Shown here one piece after another: positions 23,688 through 32,984 of a stretch of DNA of 57,832 nucleotides. Source of the stretch: Firmicutes bacterium UBA4881 (GTDB lineage Bacteria > Bacillota > DTU065). The DNA is taken from assembly GCA_002399235.1 (NCBI GenBank), contig DHDH01000018.1, positions 1 to 57,832 on the forward strand. Reading direction: 5' to 3'. Each line of letters starts with the position of its first letter. Positions within the stretch are counted from its first letter, which is position 1. The notes under the pieces are model-generated. The model was given only the letters and a program-made list of their open reading frames with translations. It had not been told where the DNA came from and ran no database searches. A program made the translations under genes and the position numbers.

Positions 23688-25838
23688 ATGAATACTAAAA
23701 CCGTTTTTGCTATAGATATTGGCACCAGAAAAGTAGCTGGTTTAGTTCTTGAATATATTAACGATCAACTAACACATACTCATTATGTACTTAAGGAACA
23801 TGAGGAACGGACTATGGAAGACGGTCAGATTCATGATATACCGAAAGTAGCAAAATTAGTACAAAAGGTTAAAGAACAGCTAGAACAGACTACTGGCTTA
23901 AGTTTAAAAGAAGCTTCAGTAGCAGCTGCGGGAAGAGCTTTAAAAACTGTTCATGGTTCAAGCAGGTTAGAGATCCTTCCAGGTGAATCAATCACCGAAA
24001 GTAAGGTTAAAGCCTTGGAATTAGAAGCAGTGAACTCTGCTTTAAGTGTTATTGTCGATAAAGAAAGCCAAAAAAGCGATGTTTTTCATTGTGTAGGGTA
24101 TAGTGTCATTGGTTATACCTTAGATCATACTGCAATCACTAACTTAGTAGGTCAAAAAGGACGTTTGGCAACAGTTGAGGTAATTGCTACCTTCTTACCG
24201 AGGATGGTTGTCGATAGTCTTACTGCAGTTTTACAAAGAGCTGGTATTGAGTTTAATAGCATTACGCTAGAACCGATTGCGGCGGCTCATGTAGCTATTC
24301 CTAAAGATATGCGTCGACTCAATTTAGCGCTTGTAGATATTGGAGCAGGTACATCAGATATTGCTATAACAGCGGATGGTGCAGTTATTGCTTATGGTAT
24401 GGTACCGAAAGCGGGTGATGAAGTAACTGAGTTTCTTTGTCAAAAATTGTTGATAGATTTCCAAACAGCTGAGGAGTTAAAACGAAATTATGCCAAAGGC
24501 AGTGATGAATTCGTCTATACCAATATTATTGGCTTTGAGTCTGTAATTGGTAAAGATGAATTAGGTAGTCTATTTAATCAAATAACTAAAGATTTAGTCA
24601 TTGATATTGCAAAAGAAATTCTGAGGTTAAATAGTATTCAGCCGCAAGCTGTTGTTTTAGTCGGTGGCGGTTCCATTACCCCATTTCTAGCTGATAATTT
24701 AGCAACAGCTCTTCAGATGGATTCACGTAGAATTGGTAGAAGGGGTAAGGAAGTTCTGAAGCAGTTAGGTATCGAAGATGAAAATATTTTAGGACCAGTT
24801 TTTGTTACCCCCATTGGGATTGCTTTATCAGCTAAAGAAGGACAAGCTTTAAAGCTACACAATATCTATCTAAACGGTAATATGTTATCACTTTTAGGTG
24901 ATGAGGTCACTGTAAACGAAGCTTTGATACAAGCTGGCTTTAGTACAGTTGATATCTATGGTAGTGTAGGTTCACCATTAACTGTTTATTTAAATGGAGA
25001 GCCAGTAATAATACCTGGTAAACGTGGCGAACCTGCACTTATTATGCTAAATAACGAACCTGTGAATCTAGCTGAGAAAGTAAGCGAGGGTTCCCATTTG
25101 GAGATTATCCCAGCCGAGACTGGGGTAAGGGGTAGAGCAGTTTTAGACGATGTCGTTAAGGATATACCGTTGGCTGAGAAGACTATTATTTGGGAAGACA
25201 AGACTATCTCGCTAAAGGCTGAGGTTTTAGTAAATGGGAAAAAGGTACCTTTAGAGCAGGAATTGCAAGAAAAGGACCAGATTAGTATTGGCCCAATAAC
25301 TTCTGTTAAGGATGCCTTGAGAGTTTTAGAATTACGTAACTTATTTAATTTTAATAAGTTCGAGATGGCAAAAAATAGCTACTATTTTCTTAATAGCGAA
25401 AAGATAGCTTTAGGAAGTGCAGTTTCCTTACGCTTAAATGGGCGAGAGGTCGATTTAGATGCGCCCATTCAATCAGGGGATACCCTGGCTTTTCTTGATA
25501 ATACAGCTTTCCCCAGGTTACTTGATTTAAAACCCCAGGAGTCAAAGATTAGTGTTCAGGTAGAACTAGGTAGCCAAAGATATATTATTCCTTTCGATCT
25601 TGAGTACCTAATAACTGTAAATGGAAAAGAAGAAATTCCTGGTTATCGGTTGAAAAATAGAGACGAGGTTAAAGTTTTTGCTATCAAGCAACCAATAGTA
25701 GCCGATGCATTAGCTGAACTAAAGACAGAGTTAGCGCAAATTGGAAGTAGTAATATTGTACTTACAGTAAATGGTATTGAAGCTCAATTTACTACACCAT
25801 TAAAAGATAATGATCTTATGGTAGTAGAAACTCGCTAA
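23688..25838 (+). CDS. FtsA/PilM-like actin-fold protein, long Clostridia-type paralogue
   Basis: A 716-residue cytoplasmic protein. ATG 23688 is favoured by GAGGTGA. The first 370 residues are an actin-fold ATPase of the FtsA family: phosphate-1 FAIDIGTRKVAGLV, an SHS2-like 1C region, phosphate-2 LALVDIGAGTSDIAI, and adenosine motif VVLVGGGSITP. The remaining roughly 340 residues carry repeated small beta-rich modules (for example LNGNMLSLLGDEVTVNEAL and VNGKKVPLEQELQEKDQI) instead of the membrane-targeting helix of classical FtsA. FtsA anchors FtsZ at the division site; whether this long form does so is not known to me. Confidence 0.82.
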   Translation: MNTKTVFAIDIGTRKVAGLVLEYINDQLTHTHYVLKEHEERTMEDGQIHDIPKVAKLVQKVKEQLEQTTGLSLKEASVAAAGRALKTVHGSSRLEILPGESITESKVKALELEAVNSALSVIVDKESQKSDVFHCVGYSVIGYTLDHTAITNLVGQKGRLATVEVIATFLPRMVVDSLTAVLQRAGIEFNSITLEPIAAAHVAIPKDMRRLNLALVDIGAGTSDIAITADGAVIAYGMVPKAGDEVTEFLCQKLLIDFQTAEELKRNYAKGSDEFVYTNIIGFESVIGKDELGSLFNQITKDLVIDIAKEILRLNSIQPQAVVLVGGGSITPFLADNLATALQMDSRRIGRRGKEVLKQLGIEDENILGPVFVTPIGIALSAKEGQALKLHNIYLNGNMLSLLGDEVTVNEALIQAGFSTVDIYGSVGSPLTVYLNGEPVIIPGKRGEPALIMLNNEPVNLAEKVSEGSHLEIIPAETGVRGRAVLDDVVKDIPLAEKTIIWEDKTISLKAEVLVNGKKVPLEQELQEKDQISIGPITSVKDALRVLELRNLFNFNKFEMAKNSYYFLNSEKIALGSAVSLRLNGREVDLDAPIQSGDTLAFLDNTAFPRLLDLKPQESKISVQVELGSQRYIIPFDLEYLITVNGKEEIPGYRLKNRDEVKVFAIKQPIVADALAELKTELAQIGSSNIVLTVNGIEAQFTTPLKDNDLMVVETR

Positions 25839-25863
25839 AAAGGTTGAGAAAAGAGGTTAACAA

Positions 25864-26514
25864 ATGAATAATAATAAAGATCCGCAGGATTTAGCAGGTT
25901 ATATTGATCATACCTTATTGAAATCGGATGCCACCAAAGAGCAAATCTTAAAATTATGTGCAGAAGCTAATACCTATGGTTTTAAATCTGTTTGCGTCAA
26001 TCCCTTTTGGGTACCTTTAGTTAGAGAGCATACAAATAGATCAGTCTGTGCTGTTGTGGGATTTCCTTTAGGCGCAACTCCTTTAGAACTAAAGGTAAAA
26101 GAAGCAGCCTACTGTTTAAGAGAAGGCGCTGATGAGATCGATATGGTTATCAATATCGCTTATGCGAAAAGTAGTAATTATGTAGCTTTAGAAAAAGAAA
26201 TCCATGAGGTTGTTCTAGCTAGTTCGCCAGCAATTGTGAAAGTTATTCTTGAGACCACCTTACTTACGGATGAAGAAAAGGTTGCAGCTGCAAAGTGTGC
26301 AGTCTCTGCTGGTGCACATTTTGTCAAAACCTCAACAGGCTTCTTTGGCGGTGCAACAGCTCACGATGTTGTTTTACTAAAGAAAACAGTTGGGGCTCAA
26401 TGTCTTGTGAAGGCGTCCGGAGGAATTCGTACTAGAGAACAAGCTTTAGAGTTTATTAACCTTGGTGCTAGTCGTATAGGTACTAGTTCAGGGGTGAGTA
26501 TAGTATGTCCTTAA
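25864..26514 (+). CDS. deoC: deoxyribose-phosphate aldolase
   Basis: A 216-residue class I aldolase that splits 2-deoxyribose 5-phosphate into acetaldehyde and glyceraldehyde 3-phosphate. The Schiff-base lysine is in FVKTSTGF and the second lysine in LVKASGGIRT; the N-terminal IDHTLLKSDAT and central GADEIDMVINIA motifs are intact. The last bases overlap the ATG of the phosphorylase gene by ten bases, so the two steps of deoxynucleoside salvage are coupled. Confidence 0.96.
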   Translation: MNNNKDPQDLAGYIDHTLLKSDATKEQILKLCAEANTYGFKSVCVNPFWVPLVREHTNRSVCAVVGFPLGATPLELKVKEAAYCLREGADEIDMVINIAYAKSSNYVALEKEIHEVVLASSPAIVKVILETTLLTDEEKVAAAKCAVSAGAHFVKTSTGFFGGATAHDVVLLKKTVGAQCLVKASGGIRTREQALEFINLGASRIGTSSGVSIVCP

Positions 26515-27788
26515 GTGCTGATCAAATTATTCACAAAAAGAGAGATGGACAAGAACTAAATAAAGAAGAGATCGATTTTTTAATTAACGGTTATGTAGCT
26601 GGTAAAATTCCCGATTATCAAATGGCTGCTTGGGCTATGGCTGTTTTTTTCCGTGGCCTCAGTTCTGACGAGACAGCCTACCTTACCATGAGTATGGCTA
26701 ACTCCGGTGATCTACTGGACCTTAGTAAATTAGGTTATATTTTAGATAAACATAGTACAGGCGGTGTAGGCGATACTACAACCTTAGTAGTTCTACCTAT
26801 TGTAGCTGCTTGTGGTGGTAAGATTGCTAAACTTTCGGGCAGAGGCTTAGGCCATACAGGTGGCACTATCGATAAATTAGAATCGATCCCTGGTTTTAAT
26901 ACTGAGCTCTCGGAAGCACAGTTACTCAACCAGGTAGAACAGATTGGTCTAGCCCTAGCTGGACAGACGCAAAACTTAGTTCCTGCTGATAAGCTTCTCT
27001 ATGCTCTTAGAGATGTAACAGCTACTGTAGATAGTTTGCCTTTGATTGCCGCAAGTATTATGTCCAAGAAGATAGCTGGTGGAGCATCAGGGATTGTTCT
27101 TGATGTAAAAGTGGGCCGAGGTGCCTTTATGAAAGATCTTGCTGCAGCTAGAGAATTAGCTTTACAGATGGTAAACCTAGGTAAATATGTAAATCGTAAG
27201 GTAACGGCAGTTATATCTGATATGGATGTTCCTCTAGGATTAGCCCAAGGGAATGCCTTGGAGGTCCAAGAAGCCATCTCTGTATTAAACGGTCAAGGTG
27301 GTAGGAGATTAAGAGAACTTTCTCTGGTATTAGCTGAGGAAATGTTAGCTTTAGCTCAAATACCAAGTAGTGCTAAAGAGGCTTTAGAAAGTGGCGAAGC
27401 TTTTAATATGTTTAAAAAGCTAGTCGCTTTTCAGGGTGGAGATCTAACTAAATTTAAAGTGAACGCTCCCTATGTAAAAGAAGTTATTGCAGAAGATAGT
27501 GGTTATCTATATGATGCCGATGCACTTTTAATAGGCGAATTAGTTCGTGATTTAGGCGCCGGGCGTAGAGTGAAAGGTGAAACAATTGATTCTGATGTAG
27601 GTGTTGTATTTCATTATGATCTAGGTGATTCTGTCTTAAAGGGGAAAGCCATTGCTTCTGTATATGCCAGAGATCGAGAATCTTTAAAGATGGCTATTCC
27701 TAGGTTAGCCAGGGCTATTAAAATTAGTTCTACACCTTATAATAAATCAGTTGTACTGGAGATTATAAGAAGTGGTGAGCTGAATTGA
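26505..27788 (+). CDS. pdp: pyrimidine-nucleoside phosphorylase
   Basis: A 427-residue enzyme that phosphorolyses uridine, thymidine and deoxyuridine to the base and (deoxy)ribose 1-phosphate, feeding DeoC. Phosphate and substrate motifs DKHSTGGVGD and SGRGLGHTGGTIDKLE are intact, as is the SKKIAGGASGIVLDVKVG segment typical of the thymidine/pyrimidine phosphorylase family. It overlaps deoC upstream and the next gene downstream, giving a tight three-gene unit. No phosphopentomutase gene is visible nearby. Confidence 0.95.
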   Translation: MSLSADQIIHKKRDGQELNKEEIDFLINGYVAGKIPDYQMAAWAMAVFFRGLSSDETAYLTMSMANSGDLLDLSKLGYILDKHSTGGVGDTTTLVVLPIVAACGGKIAKLSGRGLGHTGGTIDKLESIPGFNTELSEAQLLNQVEQIGLALAGQTQNLVPADKLLYALRDVTATVDSLPLIAASIMSKKIAGGASGIVLDVKVGRGAFMKDLAAARELALQMVNLGKYVNRKVTAVISDMDVPLGLAQGNALEVQEAISVLNGQGGRRLRELSLVLAEEMLALAQIPSSAKEALESGEAFNMFKKLVAFQGGDLTKFKVNAPYVKEVIAEDSGYLYDADALLIGELVRDLGAGRRVKGETIDSDVGVVFHYDLGDSVLKGKAIASVYARDRESLKMAIPRLARAIKISSTPYNKSVVLEIIRSGELN

Positions 27789-28501
27789 AGATACTCGTAG
27801 CAATCCTTCTTATTAGCTTATCCTTAGGTGCTGAAACTCTGCAGATTGCGGGAAAAACATATCTTTATGCTCCTTCATTTGGTGATGACATTTTAGATGC
27901 AAATTATCGCCAGAAATTAGTTATTAATCTCAAGGAGAATCAGTTTTTTGGCGTAATATTAACAGACTATGAGGCTTATAAACATTACACAAGATTAAAA
28001 CTATTGGTTAGTGAAGAAGATGAATCATTAGAACACCTTGATATCCTAGGCGAGAGAATTCTATCGAGCTTTATTAACTATCTCGAAAAAGAAGGTTTTG
28101 ATGTAGGATTAGCAGGGGCGGCTGGTATCGATTTAGCTGAAAGGGGTTTAGTTTCTTTTGCCTATTTTAACCAGCAAATTCAATATGGCTTTAGCTTAGC
28201 ATTTTCCTTACCTTTAAATTATCTTCCTCACCAAGATTGGTCTTACACTTTCGCTGTAGAAAAGGGCGCTTTAGCCAAAAAAGTAGCGAGGGAAGACGCA
28301 GTATTTGCTAAATTATCGCTAATTAGCTTGCAGTCCTTGCCAGAGCAGAATCCATTAGAAGCAATAGAAGACTTTCGCTCGAGTTTACAAAAAGCTGGTT
28401 TGCGTGATACTGATCTTGATTTAGCTTGGGAGAGACTAGCGGAAATCGCCTTGCGTATCGAACGACAGAAGAGAAAATATATGTATACTGGTATACTATA
28501 G
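27785..28501 (+). CDS. secreted protein of unknown function coupled to nucleoside salvage genes
   Basis: A 238-residue protein whose TTG start at 27785 overlaps the phosphorylase stop (TTGA). It begins with a short signal peptide (MKILVAILLISLSLGAET). I do not recognise a family. Visible are a beta-rich N-terminal part, a helical ERILSSFINYLEKEGFDV segment near residue 90 with a glycine-rich AGAAGIDLAERG stretch, and a helical C-terminus. The coupling to cytoplasmic salvage enzymes is unexpected for an exported protein and may be only organisational. Confidence 0.6.
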   Translation: MKILVAILLISLSLGAETLQIAGKTYLYAPSFGDDILDANYRQKLVINLKENQFFGVILTDYEAYKHYTRLKLLVSEEDESLEHLDILGERILSSFINYLEKEGFDVGLAGAAGIDLAERGLVSFAYFNQQIQYGFSLAFSLPLNYLPHQDWSYTFAVEKGALAKKVAREDAVFAKLSLISLQSLPEQNPLEAIEDFRSSLQKAGLRDTDLDLAWERLAEIALRIERQKRKYMYTGIL

Positions 28502-28510
28502 GGATCTCTC

Positions 28511-28538
28511 TTAACAGCTTTGATGATTATGATAGAAT
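28511..28538 (+). promoter_or_regulatory. probable promoter of the glutamate dehydrogenase gene
   Basis: TTAACA (28511-28516), 16 bases, TAGAAT (28533-28538), about 64 bases before the ATG. Match to consensus is moderate. Confidence 0.35.
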
Positions 28539-28601
28539 AGGAGAAAGACAAAATATTATCTTTCCCTTTTCTGTATTTTTATTCATCCTGGAGGTGTCCC
28601 A

Positions 28602-29849
28602 ATGGCAGAGCAACTTACACCCATGGAAATGGCTCAAAAACAACTAAAAACCGCAGCGGTAAAATTGAATTTGGATAAAGGTGTCTTAGAAATGCTTCTG
28701 GAACCACAAAGAGTGGTAACGGTGAGGATCCCTGTGAAGATGGACGATGGAACAACAAGAGTCTTTACAGGTTATAGATCACAACACAGTGATGCTATCG
28801 GACCAGCTAAAGGTGGAGTTCGCTTTCATCCCAATGTCACCTTAGATGAAGTAAAAGCTTTGTCGTTTTGGATGACATTCAAATGTGGTGTAGTTGGCTT
28901 ACCTTATGGTGGCGGTAAAGGTGGTATAACTGTTAATCCTAAAGAACTTTCACCAACAGAGTTAGAAAGACTTAGCCGTGGCTATGTGAGAGCTTTAGCT
29001 GATGTTTTCGGCTCTGATAAAGATATCCCCGCACCTGATGTCTATACTAATGCTCAGATTATGAGCTGGATGTTAGATGAGTTTGCCGTGATTAAGCGTT
29101 ACACAGATTTTGGTATGATTACTGGTAAGCCTCTAATTTTAGGCGGATCTAAAGGCCGTAGTGAAGCAACAGCTAGAGGTGTTGTGGTAAATATCTTAGA
29201 AGCTGTGAAACGCTTAAATATGCATATTTCTGATTGCAGTGTAGCTATCCAAGGATTTGGTAACGCTGGTAGTGTAGCTGCTAACCTCCTTGCTTCCTTA
29301 GGCGCTAAAGTTGTCGCTGTCAGTGATAGTAAAGGAGCGGTTTATTCGGAGAATGGTTTAGATACCAAAGCTTTAGAAGAGTATAAAAAAGCTACTGGTT
29401 CAGTAGTTGGTTTCCCTGGTTCTAGAGATATAGCCGGGAGTGAGCTACTAGAGCAAGCTGTAGATATCTTAATTCCAGCCGCCTTAGAGAAGGTTATATG
29501 TGAAGACAATGCACCTCATATTAAAGCTAAAATTGTCGCAGAAGCTGCTAATGGACCGACAATGCCAGCAGCAGATGAGATCTTAAAAAATAAGGGTATT
29601 CTGGTTATCCCAGATATTCTATGTAACGCTGGTGGCGTCACAGTCAGTTACTTTGAATGGGTTCAAAATAACTACGGCTATTATTGGACCGAAGAAGAAG
29701 TTAACAGTCGCTTAACCCAAAAGATGCAAGAATCATTTGCTAATGTCTGGCAGATGAGTCAAGAGCATAATACAGATCTACGTACAGCGGCTTATATGGT
29801 GGCAGTAAAAAGAGTTGGTGAAGCCATCAAACTAAGAGGTTGGGTATAA
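28602..29849 (+). CDS. NAD(P)-dependent glutamate dehydrogenase
   Basis: A 415-residue cytoplasmic enzyme interconverting glutamate and 2-oxoglutarate plus ammonia. Substrate-binding lysines are in GPAKGGVRFHP and LPYGGGKGG, the catalytic Asp in PAPDVYTN, and the dinucleotide fold in AIQGFGNAGSVAA. The length fits the RocG/GudB hexameric type. In an amino-acid fermenter it would run in the oxidative direction. The start has GGAGGTG five bases upstream and the gene ends in a clear terminator. Confidence 0.95.
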   Translation: MAEQLTPMEMAQKQLKTAAVKLNLDKGVLEMLLEPQRVVTVRIPVKMDDGTTRVFTGYRSQHSDAIGPAKGGVRFHPNVTLDEVKALSFWMTFKCGVVGLPYGGGKGGITVNPKELSPTELERLSRGYVRALADVFGSDKDIPAPDVYTNAQIMSWMLDEFAVIKRYTDFGMITGKPLILGGSKGRSEATARGVVVNILEAVKRLNMHISDCSVAIQGFGNAGSVAANLLASLGAKVVAVSDSKGAVYSENGLDTKALEEYKKATGSVVGFPGSRDIAGSELLEQAVDILIPAALEKVICEDNAPHIKAKIVAEAANGPTMPAADEILKNKGILVIPDILCNAGGVTVSYFEWVQNNYGYYWTEEEVNSRLTQKMQESFANVWQMSQEHNTDLRTAAYMVAVKRVGEAIKLRGWV

Positions 29850-29850
29850 G

Positions 29851-29874
29851 AGGGCCTTTAGGCCCTTTTTTTTT
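29851..29874 (+). terminator. intrinsic terminator of the glutamate dehydrogenase gene
   Basis: AGGGCC/GGCCCT stem, loop TTTA, followed by a nine-T run. Confidence 0.92.
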
Positions 29875-29995
29875 ATTAAAAGGCTGAACTGCCTGCTGGA
29901 GTATTTTTCCAAGCAAGGTTAAAGAAGGAACTATTTATTCTAAATCTAATAATTTATAAGTGATGTTGATTTTAGGTGCAAACGGAGGGATGGTA

Positions 29996-30748
29996 GTGAG
30001 TGCTAAAAAAAGACACTTATATTTCTTGGCTGTAATCGTTTTGTTATTTACCGCCAGAGCAAGTGCGCAAGGTTGGCGTACAAGGGTTTGGCCAACAACA
30101 CCTGATAATGTAGAATACCCAACTCAACTAACAGGTTGGCTTATTGTGATAGACCCTGGCCATGGGGGGTCAGATTCTGGTGCTGTGAATAAAAATTTAA
30201 ATCTTAAAGAAAAAGATATAGTACTGGCAGTTGGCTTGAAGTTACGCACAGCTTTACAAGACTTAGGCGCTAGGGTAGAGATGACAAGAGATACTGATAA
30301 AAGTATGTTAATTTCCGAGCGTTATACTTTAGCTAATAATTTACATGCTCATAGATTAGTTTCGCTTCACAATAATGCTGCTAATACTACAGCCGAGGGA
30401 ATCGAAACTTGGGTTGATAGTGATGCACCTCAAGTATGGAAAAATTATGCCTCTTCTCTACACCGAAATACTATTAGTGCGGCAAAGGCTTATGATAGCT
30501 CAATTAGAGATCGTGGCATTAAGTATTCTGGAACTACACCACCATGGAGTGGTAAAAAAATTGGTGTAATTAATTATGCCAATATTAAGTGTCCAGCTGC
30601 TTTATTAGAACTGAACTTTATCGATAATGATAAGGAAGCTAATAGACTAATTAGGGATGATTATCAAAGAGCTTTAGCTAACGGCATGGCTAATGGTTTT
30701 TTAGAACATGCTAGTCAGTATAACAAAGAGGATGGCTTGAAGTATTAA
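29996..30748 (+). CDS. secreted N-acetylmuramoyl-L-alanine amidase (Amidase_3)
   Basis: A 250-residue periplasmic amidase. The GTG at 29996 is six bases after GGAGGG; longer upstream starts are poorly supported. A signal peptide ends near ASAQ. Zinc ligands are His in DPGHGGSDSG, Glu in LKEKD and His in VSLHNNA; the catalytic Glu is in ALLELNFIDN. Unlike AmiC-type enzymes it has no targeting domain. Its TAA stop overlaps the ATG of the next gene by one base, tying it to two probable outer-membrane proteins. Confidence 0.88.
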   Translation: MSAKKRHLYFLAVIVLLFTARASAQGWRTRVWPTTPDNVEYPTQLTGWLIVIDPGHGGSDSGAVNKNLNLKEKDIVLAVGLKLRTALQDLGARVEMTRDTDKSMLISERYTLANNLHAHRLVSLHNNAANTTAEGIETWVDSDAPQVWKNYASSLHRNTISAAKAYDSSIRDRGIKYSGTTPPWSGKKIGVINYANIKCPAALLELNFIDNDKEANRLIRDDYQRALANGMANGFLEHASQYNKEDGLKY

Positions 30749-31854
30749 TGAAAATAAACAGATTTTGTTTCTATATAATCTTGATAATAACTTTGATATC
30801 TGTAGTTTCCTGGGCAGAGAATGAAATTAATTATTCCTTAAAAGCCAATAACGAATTAACTGGGCTTATGGAGTTTGTAGCTACACTCGGGTCGCCCTTA
30901 AATAGTGATAAAGTTCCTTTGGTTTTACCAGAGATTAGACAAAAATTAGAGCTTAACTACCATGCTCAACTTGGTAATTTTCTCATTGATATTGCTGCAG
31001 AGGGAATAGGAGTATGGGGAGCGAGTCCTTATGTTTTAGAACCGGATATCAGTACCAATTTTAAAATCAAAGAAACATTAGTTACCTTTCATTCAGCTTG
31101 GGGACTAGTTATGGTTGGCCGTTATGCAGCCTTATTACCTGTAAGTAAGGATGATTACCGCTATTTTGGTCTATTATTTGGAAATTCTTCTACCCCAATT
31201 GACGCAATTTCGTTATACAACATAACCAAAGGATACGAATATGAAGTGGTTTTTGGTTATCTCAATTATGCCAGAGGTAAGGAATATTTTGGCCAAGCTG
31301 ATGTGGACTTCTTTTTAGCGGCTAGGCTTGGTTGGCAATTTGCTACTGATAATTTTAGTTTAGCAACCTCACCTAGTATTTTATTAAGTGATGTAGTAGA
31401 TTCATATGGACTGGGGCTTCCCTTCCGTTTAAAAATTGCTAATAACCTTGTAGAAGGTGAATTTGCTGGCTATAAAATGGTTGGTAGTAGCTTGATTCCG
31501 GAAGGGTTTTATCCAGCGATGGTTTTAAAATACCAACTGCCATGGAATGCTGATATAAGTATTGAAGCAGCTTATATTCATCGCTATTTTTTACCTTATA
31601 CTGGTAACATGACAAATTTTGGTGGTAGTTTAGGTTGGCAGACTGGTGTTTATGGATTAAAAACTAGTTGGGGTTATAGTAAATACTCGGGCAATATAAA
31701 ATACCAAAAAGACTTTGATAATGTTCCAACGCTCTCAACTACCGTAAGTTATAATGCTCTCCCTAAGCCTATGCTACCACTAGCTGTTACATTAACAAAT
31801 GAACAAAGTAAGTTAAGATTAGAAGCTACAACTGGTTTGGTTTTCTATTTCTAG
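30748..31854 (+). CDS. probable outer-membrane beta-barrel protein 1
   Basis: A 368-residue protein with a signal peptide (residues 1-22, ending SWAENE). Long stretches alternate hydrophobic and polar residues with many Tyr, Gly and Phe, as in amphipathic beta-strands, for example GGSLGWQTGVYGLKTSWGYS near residue 293. The C-terminus is GLVFYF, which fits the G-x-x-aromatic-x-F signal read by BamA when it inserts barrels. No lipobox, sorting motif or SLH domain is seen. I read it as an outer-membrane protein in a diderm Firmicute; a secreted beta-rich protein is the alternative. Confidence 0.6.
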   Translation: MKINRFCFYIILIITLISVVSWAENEINYSLKANNELTGLMEFVATLGSPLNSDKVPLVLPEIRQKLELNYHAQLGNFLIDIAAEGIGVWGASPYVLEPDISTNFKIKETLVTFHSAWGLVMVGRYAALLPVSKDDYRYFGLLFGNSSTPIDAISLYNITKGYEYEVVFGYLNYARGKEYFGQADVDFFLAARLGWQFATDNFSLATSPSILLSDVVDSYGLGLPFRLKIANNLVEGEFAGYKMVGSSLIPEGFYPAMVLKYQLPWNADISIEAAYIHRYFLPYTGNMTNFGGSLGWQTGVYGLKTSWGYSKYSGNIKYQKDFDNVPTLSTTVSYNALPKPMLPLAVTLTNEQSKLRLEATTGLVFYF

Positions 31855-31870
31855 AGGTGGGGTGAGAACG

Positions 31871-32698
31871 ATGAAAAAGTTGCCGATATATCTCCTTTTA
31901 GTACTTTGCTTTATTATTATTACACCGGTAACTTTAGCTTTAAACAACTTTAATTTACAAGCTGGTACTGGTTGGCAAAATATGTCTTTTAGTGTTGGTG
32001 ATAATGGTTCTATCTATGAAGATAACTCCAAGTCTTTAGTTTATTTTTTTGATGGTGAGATTAACGTATCTAAAAATGTTAAGCTAATTAGTTCGCTTAA
32101 TACTGGTAAAACTATCAGCGCTGAAACGATAAATAGTGCTCCACTTACTGATTTAAGTGGTAATTATATGAGAGAATCTGTAGGACTAATCTATGAATTA
32201 GGTAAAAGCCAACTTTTTAAGTTAGGTGTAGGAGCTGGCCTTGTTTTAGATAAAGAAACCTTTACTTGGATAGGTGATAACGATAACCAAGGTCCAAGAA
32301 ATTGGGAATGGCAAAAAAATGGCCAAGGTTTAGCTGGTATACTTGGAGCTAAGTTGCAAACTTCGGAATTACAAATTAAAACCCAATTTATTTATGTACC
32401 TAACTTAAATTACACAGAAACTACCCAAGCAACGAGATCTTCTACTTGGGAAAAATGGGTAAATGCCAATAATCTAGCTCAACAAATGCAAATAAAAGTC
32501 ACTTTAGAACTTAATCTACTTCGCAAGTTGGGACTTATAGCTGGTTATAAATACAGTCTAACTAGTAGTCCTGAACAGAATATTAACATAGCTTATACAG
32601 ATAGTGCTGGCGGTAAAGCTTTTGTTTACGATGTAAAAGGTGATAAAACTATAGAAAAAGGTGGCTTAGCATTTATGGGTTTCAAAGCTATCTTTTAG
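31871..32698 (+). CDS. probable outer-membrane beta-barrel protein 2
   Basis: A 275-residue protein starting at ATG 31871 (GGGGTGA upstream), with a signal peptide ending near VTLALN. It too is strand-rich with repeated Gly and aromatic residues, and shows paired strand patterns such as VGLIYELGKSQLFKLGVGAG. The C-terminal GFKAIF ends in Phe and partly fits a beta-signal. Together with the preceding amidase and barrel it forms a three-gene unit closed by a terminator. Function is unknown; pore or structural roles are possible. Confidence 0.58.
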   Translation: MKKLPIYLLLVLCFIIITPVTLALNNFNLQAGTGWQNMSFSVGDNGSIYEDNSKSLVYFFDGEINVSKNVKLISSLNTGKTISAETINSAPLTDLSGNYMRESVGLIYELGKSQLFKLGVGAGLVLDKETFTWIGDNDNQGPRNWEWQKNGQGLAGILGAKLQTSELQIKTQFIYVPNLNYTETTQATRSSTWEKWVNANNLAQQMQIKVTLELNLLRKLGLIAGYKYSLTSSPEQNINIAYTDSAGGKAFVYDVKGDKTIEKGGLAFMGFKAIF

Positions 32699-32733
32699 AT
32701 TTCATAAACTCATGTGATGATAATTCCTTTTTA

Positions 32734-32766
32734 AAAGCGGTTGTTTCTTTAAGAAACGACCGCTTT
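32734..32766 (+). terminator. terminator of the amidase-barrel unit
   Basis: A 14-bp stem (AAAGCGGTTGTTTC with GAAACGACCGCTTT, one G-U pair) with a five-base loop; the 3' arm ends in TTT. Confidence 0.8.
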
Positions 32767-32984
32767 ATTAAGATGGTTATATACTTAAGAGGAATAATAT
32801 TTACTATGTAGTTAAGGAAGGGTTTCTTTGGTTGTAAGTATGCCAAAATTATTAAGTAGAAGTGATCCTATGCACTTTATAGGGATAGATATTTGTTGGT
32901 AACGTTTCCTACCCAAGTGCAGATAAAAGCTTGATCTGTGGTATGATAGATAAGAAATTAAGAACACAACTGGAGGTTGTGGGA

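Noticed and set aside
32828..32902. 24-residue ORF from TTG 32828 with AAGGAAGG upstream
   Set aside because: Very short, unremarkable composition and no independent support such as its own terminator.
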